From contig JARWIR010000091.1 of assembly GCA_029959085.1 (NCBI GenBank), positions 1,302,001 to 1,366,000 of the forward strand: DNA of 64,000 nt. Reading direction: 5' to 3'. The notes under the pieces were generated by a model that was not told where the DNA came from, made no database searches, and was given only the letters and a program-made list of their open reading frames with translations. Positions 21,886-34,799 of this stretch are shown piece by piece. The position numbers were made by a program, and so were the translations under genes. Origin of the DNA: Nemophila menziesii. Its lineage: Eukaryota; Streptophyta; Magnoliopsida; Boraginales; Hydrophyllaceae. Every line of letters starts with the position of its first letter. Positions within the stretch are counted from its first letter, which is position 1.

Positions 21886-23282
21886 CCGGTGACTAGTGGT
21901 CGGAGGTTGGTGGTCGGAGGTCGGTGGTCGGTGGTCAGAGGTAGAGGTAGTGGTAGGTAGTGGAGAGCGAAACAGTGACATCACACTTTTTTGTCTTTTA
22001 GTGTTAGTAAGGGTAGGAAAGACAATTGTCAAAATAGAGGTCTCTCATAAGAAGGAATCTCTGGACCATACTCTATAAAGAAGAATATTTGTCTTCAAGA
22101 CCTTATATATAATTCACCTTGAAATTTAAGCTCGGCTCGACTCGTTAAAATTTGAGCTCGACTCTACTCTACTCGTAAATCTTATCAAACAAGCTTGCAA
22201 TCTAGTATTCGACTCGACTCGGTTCGTTTACAGCCCTAATACCCCCTATTTTTACTAAACTACCCTCAGCCAAATAAGTAAATGCATTTAATGATGATAA
22301 TCTTATGAATATTAAATAAGGATAAAATTGGTAAAAAGTGTAAAAAAACTCATTAGTATTTTAAATGGACAACCTTTTGTGGACATTTACTTTTAGAAAT
22401 TATGACAAACATTGATGGACGGAGGGAGTATTGATTTGAGGGATAAAAGAGTATGTAACAGTTGGGCATTAAGTTAACCATATTCCATTTCGAGGAGACT
22501 ATCTTATGTTGGGTGCGTGTTATGCATCAAATGATGATATTTTGTTAAATGTTAGTAGGTGGCACCTCCAAAATCATAAGGAACGTAGGATGGGTCGGTG
22601 AAACACAAAATATGTAATACACGTATGCGTACATGCTAAAAATGGCTATGAGTGGTATGTTCATGGTGTATTTTTTTCAAAACATAATTATGTGGGAGAT
22701 TACAAGGTTAGGGGAACATACTTGTCAAGCCGAAATTATAGTAAAAAATCATTGTAAAAGACTTCAAAATTTGTGCGCAATGGATTTTTTTCTATGGTGA
22801 ACACCGATATAGACATGAAAATTGTATTGATTCAAATTCAATTGCATACGGATTATGGGATCTATATTTCATATTGTAAGGCATGGTGTGGTAAGCAAAG
22901 AGTTCTTGAAAATCTACATGGGACACGTGAAGTCGCTTTTACAGCTTTCTCGAAACTTTTTGGTGCTTTTAGAATGACTAACCGACAAACAATTTCTGAG
23001 TTTGATAATAAGATAGTTGTGGATAATGAAACCACTTTTAATATGGTATTTTGGGCATTTGGAGCTAGCATTGAAGTGTTCAATCATATGATATTCATAG
23101 TTAGTATTTGATGTTTCCATGTGATAGATTAATCTAGTCAGGTGATATCATTTTAGGGGTATTTATTGCTTAGTTGAGGGAATTTTTTTTCCATATATTG
23201 ATATTTTACACTTTCTTGTCTAATTTCAGTGTTTTGCTACTTCTAGAATTTTTGCGCGTAATCTGTGTGTTATTTGTGCAGC

Positions 23283-24430
23283 TGTTCGCCCCCAGGTGTG
23301 ATATAATAAATCAACACCGGAGAAGGTGACTTCCCGCAAGCATACATATCGTTGAAAAGTTATAATTTTATAAGTGGGGTTATATCATTCTCCATAGGGA
23401 CTATCAATGTAGATTTTTATGCTTCGAATAGTGCAAATGTGTAGAGCTTGCAATAAAAATAAATAGATGGCAAAGACTTCAACAATAAATGTTTATTGGG
23501 GTTTTCAATGAGTAACAACTAGATCAACTATAAAGACAAGATTAAAGCTAATGATTAAAGTAAATAATTAAGTAAAGTAAATAAAAGATGAACTAATAAA
23601 TGAGAAAGTTGCTTGAGAAATTGTTAGTAATTACCTATGCCGGTAAGTTAATGGTTTTATTGATAAGGGCGAGGTCATGATTTTCGTATTAGCCGGGATC
23701 CAACAATTTCTAACTCATGTCGGTAGCTTAGAAGGCAATCTTTCCTCATTAAAGAAACCATTGGAGAAGAATCGTTGGGTTTTTAGACAAACCCTTCTTT
23801 TCTCCTCTCTAGTTCTTCTGCTCTTGCACCCCTTGTAAAATGCGTTCTCTTCTGATGGATAATTGATTATGTTAATAATTTATGAAAAAGGGGCTGCTAA
23901 ATGACTTATATATGAGCTAAAAAAACGTTTGGGCCCCCTTTGGCTTACTTAATTAGGTTTAGAAGGAACCAACCCGTTTTTAGCTACAACTGGACTAGTT
24001 CGAGCCACAGTAGAATCAAATGGCATAAATTCCTCATCTTAACTCTGAATTGACTTTCATCACTTCCCACGCTACACTGACTTAAAGATCATTCTTAATC
24101 AAAAGGAATCATGTCCAAAGCTCTTATCAATATCTCGTGGTGACTGAAACAATATGACTCAAAGATATCTCCGGTCCCAAGGCTCAAATTTTGTCGTGGC
24201 TTGGGGTTTATCTTGAGTTTTTGAATGCTTCTCTTCATCTTGGTACCTTGTATCAACCATGTACCTATAATATACACACTTAACACATAATTAAGGAACA
24301 AAATCTCTATAAATAGTAATATGACCAAAACACAAGATAAAAGTACAATATAGAAAATACTAGGGAAAAGTACCTCACTTAGGCCCAATAAACTCCCAAA
24401 ATAATGTCACATGAATAGATTAGTCCATCA
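23283..24430 (-). mobile_element. 3' LTR of an Athila-like element, copy A
   Basis: Minus-strand reading starts TGATGGACTAATC at 24430, right after a purine-rich tract (AGTTGGGGGTCTTGATTTC on the minus strand, 24440-24475) that fits a polypurine tract. It ends near 23283 (..GGGCGAACA). It resembles the LTR at 2759-4819. Interior lies to the right, so this is the 3' LTR. About 420 bp present in copy B are missing near 23757. Confidence 0.6.
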
Positions 24431-26640
24431 CAGAAGTAGAGAAATCAAGACCCCCAACTCAAAGTTTTGTCGTGCCGACAAAATAGAAAAAGATAAGAGT
24501 TTAGAAGGGTCTAAGTACAATAAATCAAAGAAGAGAGTTAGAGTAGAAAAGTAATGAATGACACCAAATCACTAATTCTAACAAGTCTCATATAGTAAAA
24601 TTTTCAAACTAAGCCAAATATACACGTATCAAATAAACAATCCACACATATTAATTTCAAGATTAGATTAGATTTGCAATGCGCAAAGGTTAGGTTCACT
24701 ATGGTGGCCATAGGGTGTTCCTTGATCCTCACATAGTTTCTAAGGTTCATCTAACTACTCTCTATTAGTTCAAAAGCTCCTAAGTTGCATAGCCAAGAAT
24801 CCTAAGGTCTTTAAGGTTGTAATGTAGGCTTAGGGTAGGTGTGATCGTATATTTGGATAATATAGGGTGATCTTTTGGCTCTCTCCTCACTAGCCATCAA
24901 CGAGTGGCCCTAGAGCTTGAGTTACTCTCAAAGACGTTCTCACTCAACCGAACTAATACACTTATTCACATCCCAATAACCCAAATGAAACTCTTTTATG
25001 ATCACCTAAAGAATGACCACTTTGCTGGTAAAAATGTATATATTTCTCTTTTGTAAGTAGCAATGACTCTCTTTTTGATGTGAGAAGTCACACTACCATG
25101 TTTCTATTCTTTTCAATATATATTTTTTTCTTTTCAATTTTTCTTTTTTATTGTTACCCCGCAAAAGGGTTACAATATACATAAACAAGTGATCAAAAAG
25201 CTATATTACATAGCACAAAATCCAACCAATAATATCTATTATAACCACCACCCCAAACTCAAGCTCTAGACGAGTGTCAAAGCATCGCGATTTGAGTGCG
25301 GTTCATATTGAGAAGTCCTAAAAATATAACGGATAAGGCTTTTAATGTGGCTAAAAAAAGGTTTAGAAAGGCAAGAGGGGGCAAAGACGGATAATATATC
25401 GATAATAAAGGACAACAAGCTAAAAGGCACAAATGGATAAACAAAGAAACCCCCTTAATCATGTCCAATCCTATACAAGTTAGTTCCATTCTCACTTTTA
25501 GTGCGTTCATTAAATGGTTTATCAGCTAGTTTAGATCTCATGTTCTACACACAACTCATGCTCCCTAAGATCAAACTTACTTCTACCGCATTGTTCACTA
25601 ATCGTTTCTTTACTCTGAATGTGTATTTCATGTAAATATTGTAAGCATATATAAGACAAATTCATAAACCTACTATCTACTATCATTGACTCATTAAAAT
25701 TCGGCTTAAAAGATATATTCAATAGATTTTACACCAACATCCATACTTATTTAAAATCAAATAAACACATAGAAATAGCGATAAGAACAACAAATTCCCA
25801 CCCTCAACTCAAAGTTGAGTCGTCACATCCACGACTCGGAAATAGACTAAAAAAAATTAAAGACAAACACCTATTATACAAATAAAGAAAGGGGTAAAGA
25901 AGAGAGAAAAACACTCTCGAGGCTATTGCCTCACGTGATCACCATCCAATATGGAATGCAGTGAATTCTTCGCAATGTCGCGCCTTGTTTGTTTTAAAAG
26001 TATCGTGATGTGAACTTGATTGGTTTCGATTAGTGCCATATCATTGACAAGGAAGGTTTGAGCTAATTCGATTTGATTAAGTTGCTCACACATATTCCCT
26101 TGCAAAGGAAGCTCCTTCGATTGTGCCCCTTTGAAAATGTTCTTGAACCACGTATCATTTGAGATGGTACTCGATTTCTATATAAGTTTCTCTGTCTCTC
26201 CAAGTTTTGCACCTACTTTAATCAATATGCTAGTGATCATTGATTGGTACTTCAAATTAACAAACCTCTTCGACTTGACTATGAATCGCATCATCAAAAA
26301 TCAATCATGCTACATCTACTTCTTCCTCTCTCATAACACAATCCAAAAAGATCGTGGATTTTCGAATTACATATGTGGTTTGAGCGTTCCCTAAGGCTGA
26401 AGGTGCAAGGAAGTGTAACCAGATTTGCGCATTAGGTTGAATGAACTTGTAAGGCCAAGATGTCTTTAACTCCTTTTCCTTTTTACCATGAACTAGCACC
26501 AACTCCTCACTAAACACATGTTAGTGTAGTTGGTTCCAATCGAAGGTCTCAATTTTCTTCACCACTTCTTGATACTTACATGGCTCAACCAATTTCTTCA
26601 ACTTGAAGTGTCCCTTTCCCGATCGACTCTTTTTACTGAA
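24431..26640 (-). pseudogene. Athila-like 3' interior with env-like ORF remnant, copy A
   Basis: Minus-strand frames at 26305-26517 give WPYKFIQPNAQIWLHFLAPS and later RKSTIFLDCVM, resembling the W-x-x-F / retained 'A.IW..F....L' core of the ORF that follows pol in Athila elements. 25923-26105 gives a Gln/Asn/Leu-rich helical tail (NQIELAQTFLVNDMALIETN). Frameshifts and stops break it, and no pol is present. The rest, 24431-25900, is probably 3' untranslated element sequence with 'aactcaaagttgagtcgt' motifs. Family placement is by motif memory. Confidence 0.5.
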
Positions 26641-27298
26641 AGACACAAGTAAGATTTAACACTAAATGACAAATTTTGTCGAATTTTCCCTACCCATTAT
26701 ACCCTTTTTTGTTTTTTCTTTGCTATATATACTGATTTATTCAGAAATGTTTCAAATCCAAAATAATTTTTCTCTCATCTTCTCTCTCCCCTCTCCATCA
26801 TAAATCTAAGTGTACGGCAAAATTTTCTATTCTTTCTCTTCAGAGTTTGAACTCAATCACCTCCCATTGTCTTGAGCTGAGAAGAAGATCTCTTTATTGG
26901 CCGAAGTTGAGTAGCAGTCGACGACATGGATCGTGAAATTCCTCCATTTAGAAGCAATCAACAATAACAGGGAAGCCATGGAAGATCCTCCCACCATGGG
27001 TAAAAAATTCCTCCATTTTGAAGCCATCTACATTAGGGAAGTCCTTGAGCTTGCTCGAGCTTAAGATCTATGAACGGAGTAATGGCAGTAAAGCCATGGA
27101 AGCTTGCTCGAGCTTCCTCCTCGGAGCTACCATTGAAAGTGGTGAAGAACTCCAGCGTCGCCGGTGAATCCGAGTTCGTGAGGAGATCCGTTGAGAAGAA
27201 AATCCATCTTGAAATTCCATTCAAAGCATTAAAAATGCCACTCTAGCTCGAAAAGATCCCATTCGAAGCATTAGAAGACCCTGTTTGCTATGTCCGTA

Positions 27299-28839
27299 TG
27301 ATGTCTCCTCTTTTGTTCTAATTATATGCCCGTATGAGACATCATTTTAGTGTTAATTCGTTATATTTCATTTTCCCTACTTGGATCTTAATATTTTTCA
27401 TTTATTAAGCTTTTGCACGTTAAATGGGTTGTTTTAGTGCAAAGTTTGTAGGTCCATGATGCTAGCAAGGAGAGGAATCAAGAATTAAAGTCTTAGATCG
27501 TGTAAAGAAGTCAAAGGCGAGAAGAAATATCCCAAAGAGTTGACAAGTTGAAGCTGCAAATATGGAAGGCTGATGGTAATTGTTGATTTCGAGCTATTTA
27601 AACGTGAATTCAGCCTCTGAGTTGTAAGAAAATTTGTTCCATATCGATTTTAGAAGACTTAGCAAGTTGAACGGGTCAATTCGGAGTTGATTTGAGAAAG
27701 TTACAGATGTTTTAGTGAAGGGTGTATACCAGTTACGGGATTCGTAATTAAAGAATGGACTTGGGCTTTTTAATATTTCACTAATTCACTTAAGTAAAGC
27801 CTAAGTCCGAATTTTAGCATTATAAATAGACCTTTTGACTCTTATTTTACATATAACTCAATTCACACAAGTCAAAAGCGCCAGAGAGAAAGTCAGAATC
27901 AAGGAAAAGGAGAAAGCTAAGAGTTGGAGAAATCATCTTCTCTAAATCAGCCAAACCCAATTCTCTAATTAGGTTCTTTTATATTTTTATTCTGTAAAAC
28001 ATGAATTCCTTTATTTTTATTTCTTTAGTTTTAATTTCAGTTATGAGCTAAATTTAATTGTACTTGAGAATCGCTTTAATGGGTTGAGCTTCAATTTATT
28101 TAATTAGTGTTTTTGAATTTGGGATTGAAAACTTTAAATCGAATTGGGTAATTTCGTATTGATTATTATTTTGCTTTTATTTATTGTCTTTGAAGTCATG
28201 AATCAAATATAGGAATTTGTAATTAAGATATTCACTTAAGTGACAAAGTGATCGCCTTGACCGGGGGTTTAACTACGGAACTAGGTAATAGACGTAAGGT
28301 AGAAATCATTGATCCTGACGGGCTTGGTTAACCTTATAGTCAATTGGGTAAAATACTTGATCATTCGAAGGTGGATTATAATCACCCTGACGGGGTTTGT
28401 AACACCCTAGGATAGCTCCTAAGTCCACCCTGACGGGGTTAGGAGAAGTTAGAATCCCGACTAATACTTAATACCAATTCGCCCTTAAACAGAAACATCA
28501 ATTGAATAGATTTAGGTGAAGCCCTAGCGAGACTCAAGTACCACTTCTCTCCTTGCGTCCAACTCTTTTACTTGCACTATTTTCATTTCAGCTTAATTTA
28601 TTTAGTCTTTAATTTATTTTAGCATCTTAGTTATTAAAACAAAAACCCAAACAAACTTTCATATCATTTACTTTTCTGTACTTGCAATTATTTCACTATT
28701 TGATCCACACCTGAGTTGTACCTAATCCGTCCATGCGAACGAATCCGATTTATCGGTTTATTATTTGGACAACCGTACACTTGCGGTTTGTGAGTCCTAA
28801 TCCTTTACACATTATTCTATAACACACAAGGACCCACCA
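27299..28839 (+). mobile_element. solo LTR with 5-bp target duplication, copy A
   Basis: 1541 bp, begins TGATGTCTCCTC and ends GACCCACCA, flanked by CCGTA at 27294-27298 and 28840-28844. The interior has features of Athila/Tat-type LTRs: 'gaatcgctttaatgggttga', 'cctgacggg' runs and 'acacttgcggtttg' close to the 3' end. No coding region. The same insertion with the same CCGTA flanks is in copy B, so it predates the segmental duplication. Confidence 0.85.
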
Positions 28840-29269
28840 CCGTAGAGACCTGTTCCCCCACTAGAGAAGAAGCTCCAATTAGCTTCGTCTTTTGGTGCAA
28901 AGCCATGAAAGGTCTTCACGTGCGAAGCGATGAATCTCCGGTCTAATTCCTTTGTTTGGTGAAGACTCTGTAATTTTTTTTTTCTTTTTTTTCTTTTGTA
29001 ATGCTCAGTTCTTTTTCTTTTTTCGTTTCCCTTGTTTGTTTTTTAATCAGATGTAGTACTTTAGTTGTTATTTCGAATCTTTTTTTGTTGAAGCAAATAA
29101 GTTGTATTTTTTTCTTATAGAATATTAGCATAATATTTAATGAGGTGAATAATGGCATATATTCAACTGTAATTTATTATTAAGTATGATTTTATTGCCT
29201 TTATTGATTTGTTTAAATTTATTTTTTCAAGGCTACTTAACAGTTTTCTATCTAGCACTCAGCAATTTT

Positions 29270-29412
29270 ACCCCAATACTAAGTAAAATCCCAGATACTT
29301 AGTAAACTTTTCCAAATACTCAGTAAATATTTCTGAATAATCTGTAAAATCTCTGAACACTCAGTAAATTTTTTTCCAGGCACTCAATATTTTTTCCGAG
29401 TACTAAGTACTT
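29270..29412. repeat. degenerate CACTCAGTAAATTTTT tandem repeats, copy A
   Basis: Seven or so copies of a '(a/c)actcagtaaa(t/c)ttt' motif about 20-22 bp apart. Equivalents lie at 46735-46878 and 48176-48316. Confidence 0.6.
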
Positions 29413-29544
29413 TTTCCGGGGTACTAGCGGAGATCGGTGGGTTGTGGTCGGATTGGAAAAGTATTGGTACTAATTGAATGTCAACTCAATGAAGGAGAAA
29501 AGAGAAAAAAAATTGTAATGAAAGGATAAATCATAATGGTAATG

Positions 29545-30006
29545 TATTGTTTGGATTCAGTTTTTAAAGAAAAGGAAAGGAAATCATAGGAATTAATTTT
29601 CCTTTCCTTTGTTTGAATTCGATTTTTAATGAAAGGAAAGTAATTCAATGGATTGCAGAATCTTTTCTTTTCCTTTAAAACATCAATTATTTAAACCTCC
29701 CATTTTGGAGTCATCTCAAAGGGAAGGAAATGAATTTTTTTCAAATGTCACAACTAACCTTATAATTTTAATATAATAATATTTTTACATAACACAAAAA
29801 AGGTATAAAGGTATTTTTATGTAAAATAATCACTTCTTTTTCTTTAATAATGTGAATCCAAACAGGTGATTCCTTAATCAATTACTTTCTTTTTCTTTAT
29901 TAAAATTTTTATGATCCAAACACGGTTATCACTTTCCTTTCCATTCCTTTAGTATTCTTATATTCCTATCATTTCCTTTTCTTTGATAATTTGAATCCAA
30001 ACAATG
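29545..30006. mobile_element. MITE with TATTGTTTGGATTCA inverted ends, copy A
   Basis: Left TATTGTTTGGATTCAG and right (reversed) CATTGTTTGGATTCAA, continuing inward into matching 'aaagaaaaggaaaggaaatcataggaa' on both arms. About 460 bp, AT-rich, noncoding. Equivalents are at 47009-47461 and 48442-48888. Confidence 0.65.
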
Positions 30007-30025
30007 CATAATTGAAAAATAGAAG

Positions 30026-31446
<1,421 letters not shown>

Positions 31447-31489
31447 CTTACACTCTCCGCGTAATTAACTGAACGTTGTCCCATATATA

Positions 31490-31650
31490 TATACACTAGG
31501 TAAAACCCTTGTCTAAAGACACTAAAGCAAAAATTATTTTCGTTGAGGGAATCGAACCCAGGTTCCGTGGGTGCCAGATTAAATCCTGGCCTCCACTTAT
31601 GCGGGTAAATCTGGACCGTAGAAAAAATTCTGATATATAATATATATATA
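31490..31650 (-). repeat. possible tRNA-like (SINE) remnant, copy A
   Basis: The minus strand contains GGGTTCGATTCC at 31548-31559, a good RNA polymerase III B box, preceded by 'ggccaggatttaatctgg'. The A box is not convincing and no target duplication was found, so this may be chance or a decayed SINE. Confidence 0.3.
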
Positions 31651-32516
31651 TATATATTTAAGGGTATTATTGACCCACAAGACTTTAAAAATTTGTTTAA
31701 CTATTATAGCTTAAGACATCATTTTAAAACACAAATAATCTCCAACTCTCCAATAATCTCCAACACTCCAATAAGTAATTCATCCTTTTGATTTACCATA
31801 AATCTTTAATACATGATTTTTTTTATTTGTTAAGAATCTCCTTAGAGACTATTTAGTATAAAAAATTCAAAGTTTTATTTCTAACTTCGAATTTCAAATA
31901 ATATGAATGTAAAAAATGGTATACTTAAAAAAAGTTGATACTTTTATATATAGGTGTAACAGAAGAAAATGATTATACACTTAAATAATATGGATTAAAT
32001 TTATGGTGTAATACACTAAGATATGTCATCAACGTATTACAATTGTAATTTGCATTGTAACGTAAAAAAGTTGAAGTATTTCTGATAGTTTGTTAGTTGA
32101 CCATAGTAACTTTTAACTTTTACTAAAGATAAGAAAAAACATCTCATCAATTAAGCTGGATCTTTAACCATAAACCCAATCTTGTGTTAAACTTTTTCAT
32201 TTTTTGAACAAAGGATTGATTTGATACCCCATCCTTTTTTTTCCAAGATACACAACCCCACAGAGATACAAGGGAATCATGTAGGAATTTAAATAATAAT
32301 AATAATAAAAATAAATACTAATTATAATAATAAAGTCATCTCAAGGTATGTTCAAATATGTATGTTTTTTAATGGGAAACATATTTGAACACGAATAAAT
32401 TACCTGATAAATCTAACTTTGTGGTCATCAAATCAAAAGATGCTCATAATTAAATTAAAAAAAAGGCGTCTAAGCTAAAAATAAAACAAAAAACTATTAC
32501 AAGAAAATTTCTTTCT

Positions 32517-34364
32517 CTATTCATCAGGAGCTTTTCCATGCTGCTTTATTAAGGACTTGTAGTAGCTATAATCCTTCGGTGGAAGCTCTTGGTTTGTCGA
32601 TGGTTGAGATGCAAGGAGAGGGTTTGGTGAACATATCCAATTGGGTTGCAGTGCATTAGGCGGTACCACCATTGAGTTTGATGGTTGATTAAATTGGTGG
32701 TTCAGTGGTCTGTATTGATTGTTGTTCCATGCAAAAGGAGCTGGTGGGGTCAGAGGAGGAACAATGTTACGATTATTCCAAGTCTGACTCTGATGAGCCT
32801 CTGGTCTGAAACCCGGTCCTATTACTGGAGAGACTGGAACTGGCGGTGTTGCCGGAGGAGCATGATGAGCCTCGGGATTGAAACTCCGGCCATAAGTTGG
32901 GACGGGCCAAGATATCAGTCCTGGATTACCATACCCTGCTTTATAACCATATGATTGAACTTCTGGGGTGATTGGATTTATTCGAGCATCAGGTCTGAAG
33001 CTCGGAAAGAAATTCAATGAATCATATCTTGAATCAAATACAGGTCCAACTCTCGAAATCTCTGATTTAGCATTATCATTAATACGATATGTGAACATTT
33101 CTTCACTGGATTTCAAGGCCGATGGATCTGGTGGAGCCACTGCAGGTACTGCACGTGATCCTCCATGCTTTTCCTGTACCAGTCCAACTTCTGAGTTTAT
33201 AGATACGGGTGATGGTTCAATCGCTATTACAGAAGATTCTCCATATTCGGATGAGCTCCGGGGTGATTCCGGTTCATCTGGTAATTCATCAGTTGGGATG
33301 ACAGGTGTCAGACTGTCATCGTCCCATTTATGTTTAGGAGAGGTGGGGCCTACCTCGCCATTAGGCATTTCGCATTCGAGCTCGTAACTGTCCTCACCGG
33401 CGGCTACTTTCCATTTGGTATTTAATTCGAACTGTTTTATAAGCACAAGAAAAAACTATCACAATCTTTCTAAAACAAAATCAAGACTAAATATTTTATA
33501 TTCCATCTTAAATGGCCGTACCTGAACAGGGGTTTTCCATTTAATTTTGGGAATGTTTGAGTACTTCCCTCTATTTATATCAACATACCATGCAGGTTTC
33601 GAAATATCTAAACATGAAAGCTGTAACTTGTGATAATTCTTAGGTTTAGAAGGACTAGTCTTTGAAGAAGAGCTTTCCTGTAAATGGTAAACATGAACAT
33701 GAAATGTAAATCTTCAAGATATGTATTGCCTTCTTTTTTCTCCAAAAGGAAATAAATTTTTCAGAAGTTCAAATTCATTATTAGATTAATATTAAAAAGC
33801 ACAATTTTTGAAACTTAACACACTTAAATGCACAGGTAGTCCCAATATTATTCAAAAATTGCATGCTATGTCACTAAATTATGCAAAATTACACTATAGG
33901 CTTCGATATTTTTATTTTAATTAATTACACTATAAGTCCCTATATTATACAAAATAATCTATAATTTATTCTAGAAAAATTAAAATATTTATATCAATAA
34001 AATAAAACAAAATTAATTAAGATAAATTTTAGAAGTTAGGGCCTGAAATTTGAAAAGGTCCATCAGATAATATAATTATTTTTATAAGGATATATTTTGT
34101 TTCAGATTTGGGGGTCATGGAAGGTTTCGGGTTGCTCTGCTCCTGCTCACCCACCGACATTCCCCCAATACGTACTTTGACACTTTGCAAGATCAAATCT
34201 AAACATTATTTTTGTGTAATTTCTGCAATAATTCTTTATAATTTAATTTTTGGATTAACGGAGTATCTTCTAATTTTTTCTAAACGAAATGTTAAATCAT
34301 AGATACATATAATTGGTATATATACATACATAACATGTATATAAATATATTGACGCACACCGAT

Positions 34365-34447
<83 letters not shown>

Positions 34448-34627
34448 AATATATGATTGAAAAAAAAGCCAAACCCAAGTTATAAAAATAAAGTAACTAA
34501 AATTCAGCACTTATAAACTAAAATACTTATACTTTATAATGGAGCTAATTTTATGAATTTTAAAAGAGAATACCTTAATATAAATCGGTCGATTAGTAAC
34601 CGGTTTTAATTTCTTAACCTCTTTCAT
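32517..34627 (-). CDS. proline-rich protein, resembles N-terminal part of plant CCCH zinc finger 6/30-like proteins (copy A)
   Basis: Three exons on the minus strand: 34574-34627 (18 codons, MKEVKKLKPVTNRP..), 33522-33677 (52 codons) and 32517-33431 (304 codons plus stop), all phase 0 with GT-AG introns, giving 374 residues. Exon 2 ends IPKIKWKTPVQ and exon 3 begins FELNTKWKVAAGEDS. This recalls the IP-I-WK-PP ... W-VV-GEES block of Arabidopsis CCCH finger protein 6/30-like proteins. The middle is Pro/Asn-rich (PVPVSPVIGPGF..) and the C-terminus is DYSYYKSLIKQHG, like the YY..LI..HG tail of that family. No CCCH finger is visible in these 374 residues. Function is unknown, and RNA or DNA binding cannot be claimed. 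Start: first ATG of exon 1, with a TATA box about 160 bp upstream. No stops or frameshifts. Confidence 0.72.
34366..34443. repeat. (CA)n(TA)n microsatellite in intron 1, copy A
   Basis: About 9 CA then about 31 TA units inside the first intron of the 374-aa gene. It is longer in copy B (53448-53578). Confidence 0.95.
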
Positions 34628-34784
34628 TGAGGCGGTTGATTACGAAAAATTATTAAATTTAAAAAAAGAGACGAAACCTAGACGACAATTACTATGTCGT
34701 TTCAATTTTAGGTGATTTTGAAGAATAACATCGAGAGGGAAGAGGAAGGGGGGTTGTGTCCAACTGTGTGTATTTCTAGGTGTT

Positions 34785-34792
34785 TATTTATA
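34785..34792 (-). promoter_or_regulatory. TATA box of the copy A gene
   Basis: TATAAATA on the minus strand, 158-165 bp upstream of the start codon. A CT/GA-rich probable 5' UTR lies between. The same arrangement occurs in copy B. Confidence 0.5.
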
Positions 34793-34799
34793 GGCGACA

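Larger units (their letters stand above)
20577..22110 (+). other. unclassified insert or captured segment inside the hAT element
   Basis: Ends resemble an inverted repeat (AGGGTCTTGAACACA at 20577 and, reversed, AAGGTCTTGAAGACA near 22100). In order it has a 'ctatatatactgattta' TATA-like site at 20713, a CT-rich leader, a GAAG-rich part, a 60-bp tandem array, and an AGAGTACTC array followed by 'ggtcggtggtcgg'. The same order of features recurs around 26700-29460 and its duplicate 44140-46920 ('gctatatatactgattta', CT leader, then 'cactcagtaaat' array and 'ggtcggtgggttgtggtcgg'). This looks like a repeat family I cannot name. Confidence 0.4.
20264..22237. mobile_element. hAT-type element inside the Stowaway MITE
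   Basis: About 1.97 kb flanked by an 8-bp direct repeat AATACCCC (20256-20263 and 22238-22245). Inverted ends: left ..GTAAACGAACCAAGCC, right (reversed) AGGGCTGTAAACGAACCGAG, the TIR type of a widespread plant hAT MITE family. Subterminal stretches at both ends carry many GTTCGAACTCG-like motifs (20280-20420, 22125-22230). No hAT transposase is encoded. The interior 20570-22110 carries a promoter-like CT-rich leader and two tandem arrays and may itself be a further insertion or captured DNA. Confidence 0.8.
20197..22428. mobile_element. Stowaway MITE (about 250 bp) interrupted by a hAT element
   Basis: The outer ends are CACCCTCCGTCCATCAATGT and, reversed, CTCCCTCCGTCCATCAATGT, each bordered by TA. 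The two arms (20197-20263 and 22238-22428) together match the intact MITE at 36834-37056 in reverse orientation, including 'ccaattttatccttattta' and 'ggctgagggtagttta'. That makes it certain that the middle is an insertion. Confidence 0.85.
19861..23110 (+). pseudogene. MuDR/MULE transposase remnant, split by nested insertions
   Basis: The 3' part (22773-23110) encodes DYGIYISYCKAWCGKQRVLE, then NLHGTREVAFTAFSKLFGAF and VFWAFGASIEVFNH. These match the block of plant MULE transposases just before the catalytic DDE domain (consensus-like ISY.KAWR.K..A.E, YG..E.S, VFWAF..SI.GF). Upstream, 22690-22770 has a GEHTC zinc-motif remnant of the FAR1/MuDR DNA-binding region. The 5' part (20085-20194) is the acidic N-terminal region (TSEEEGEDVDISSEDGDS). 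Removing the MITE at 20197-22428 with one TA joins NFRN to IDLRDKRV in the same frame. Later stops and frame changes show it is dead, and the DDE catalytic part is absent. Confidence 0.75.
26660..29475 (+). other. unclassified repeat with CT-rich leader, copy A, split by a solo LTR
   Basis: Outside the solo LTR (27299-28839) the sequence has a TATA-like 'gctatatatactgattta' at 26725, a CT-rich leader and GAAG-rich stretches. To the right are 'cactcagtaaat' tandem motifs (29255-29410) and 'gtcggtgggttgtggtcgg' at 29430. It shows the same order of features as 20577-22110. No intact reading frame and no defined ends. Confidence 0.4.

Noticed and set aside
25277..25510. 77-residue minus-strand frame with hydrophobic stretches
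   Set aside because: Within Athila-like untranslated DNA and broken in the copy B counterpart (41640-41890), so not maintained.
34236..34478. 80-residue frame with Ile-Tyr repeats
   Set aside because: Translation of a CA/TA microsatellite inside an intron.
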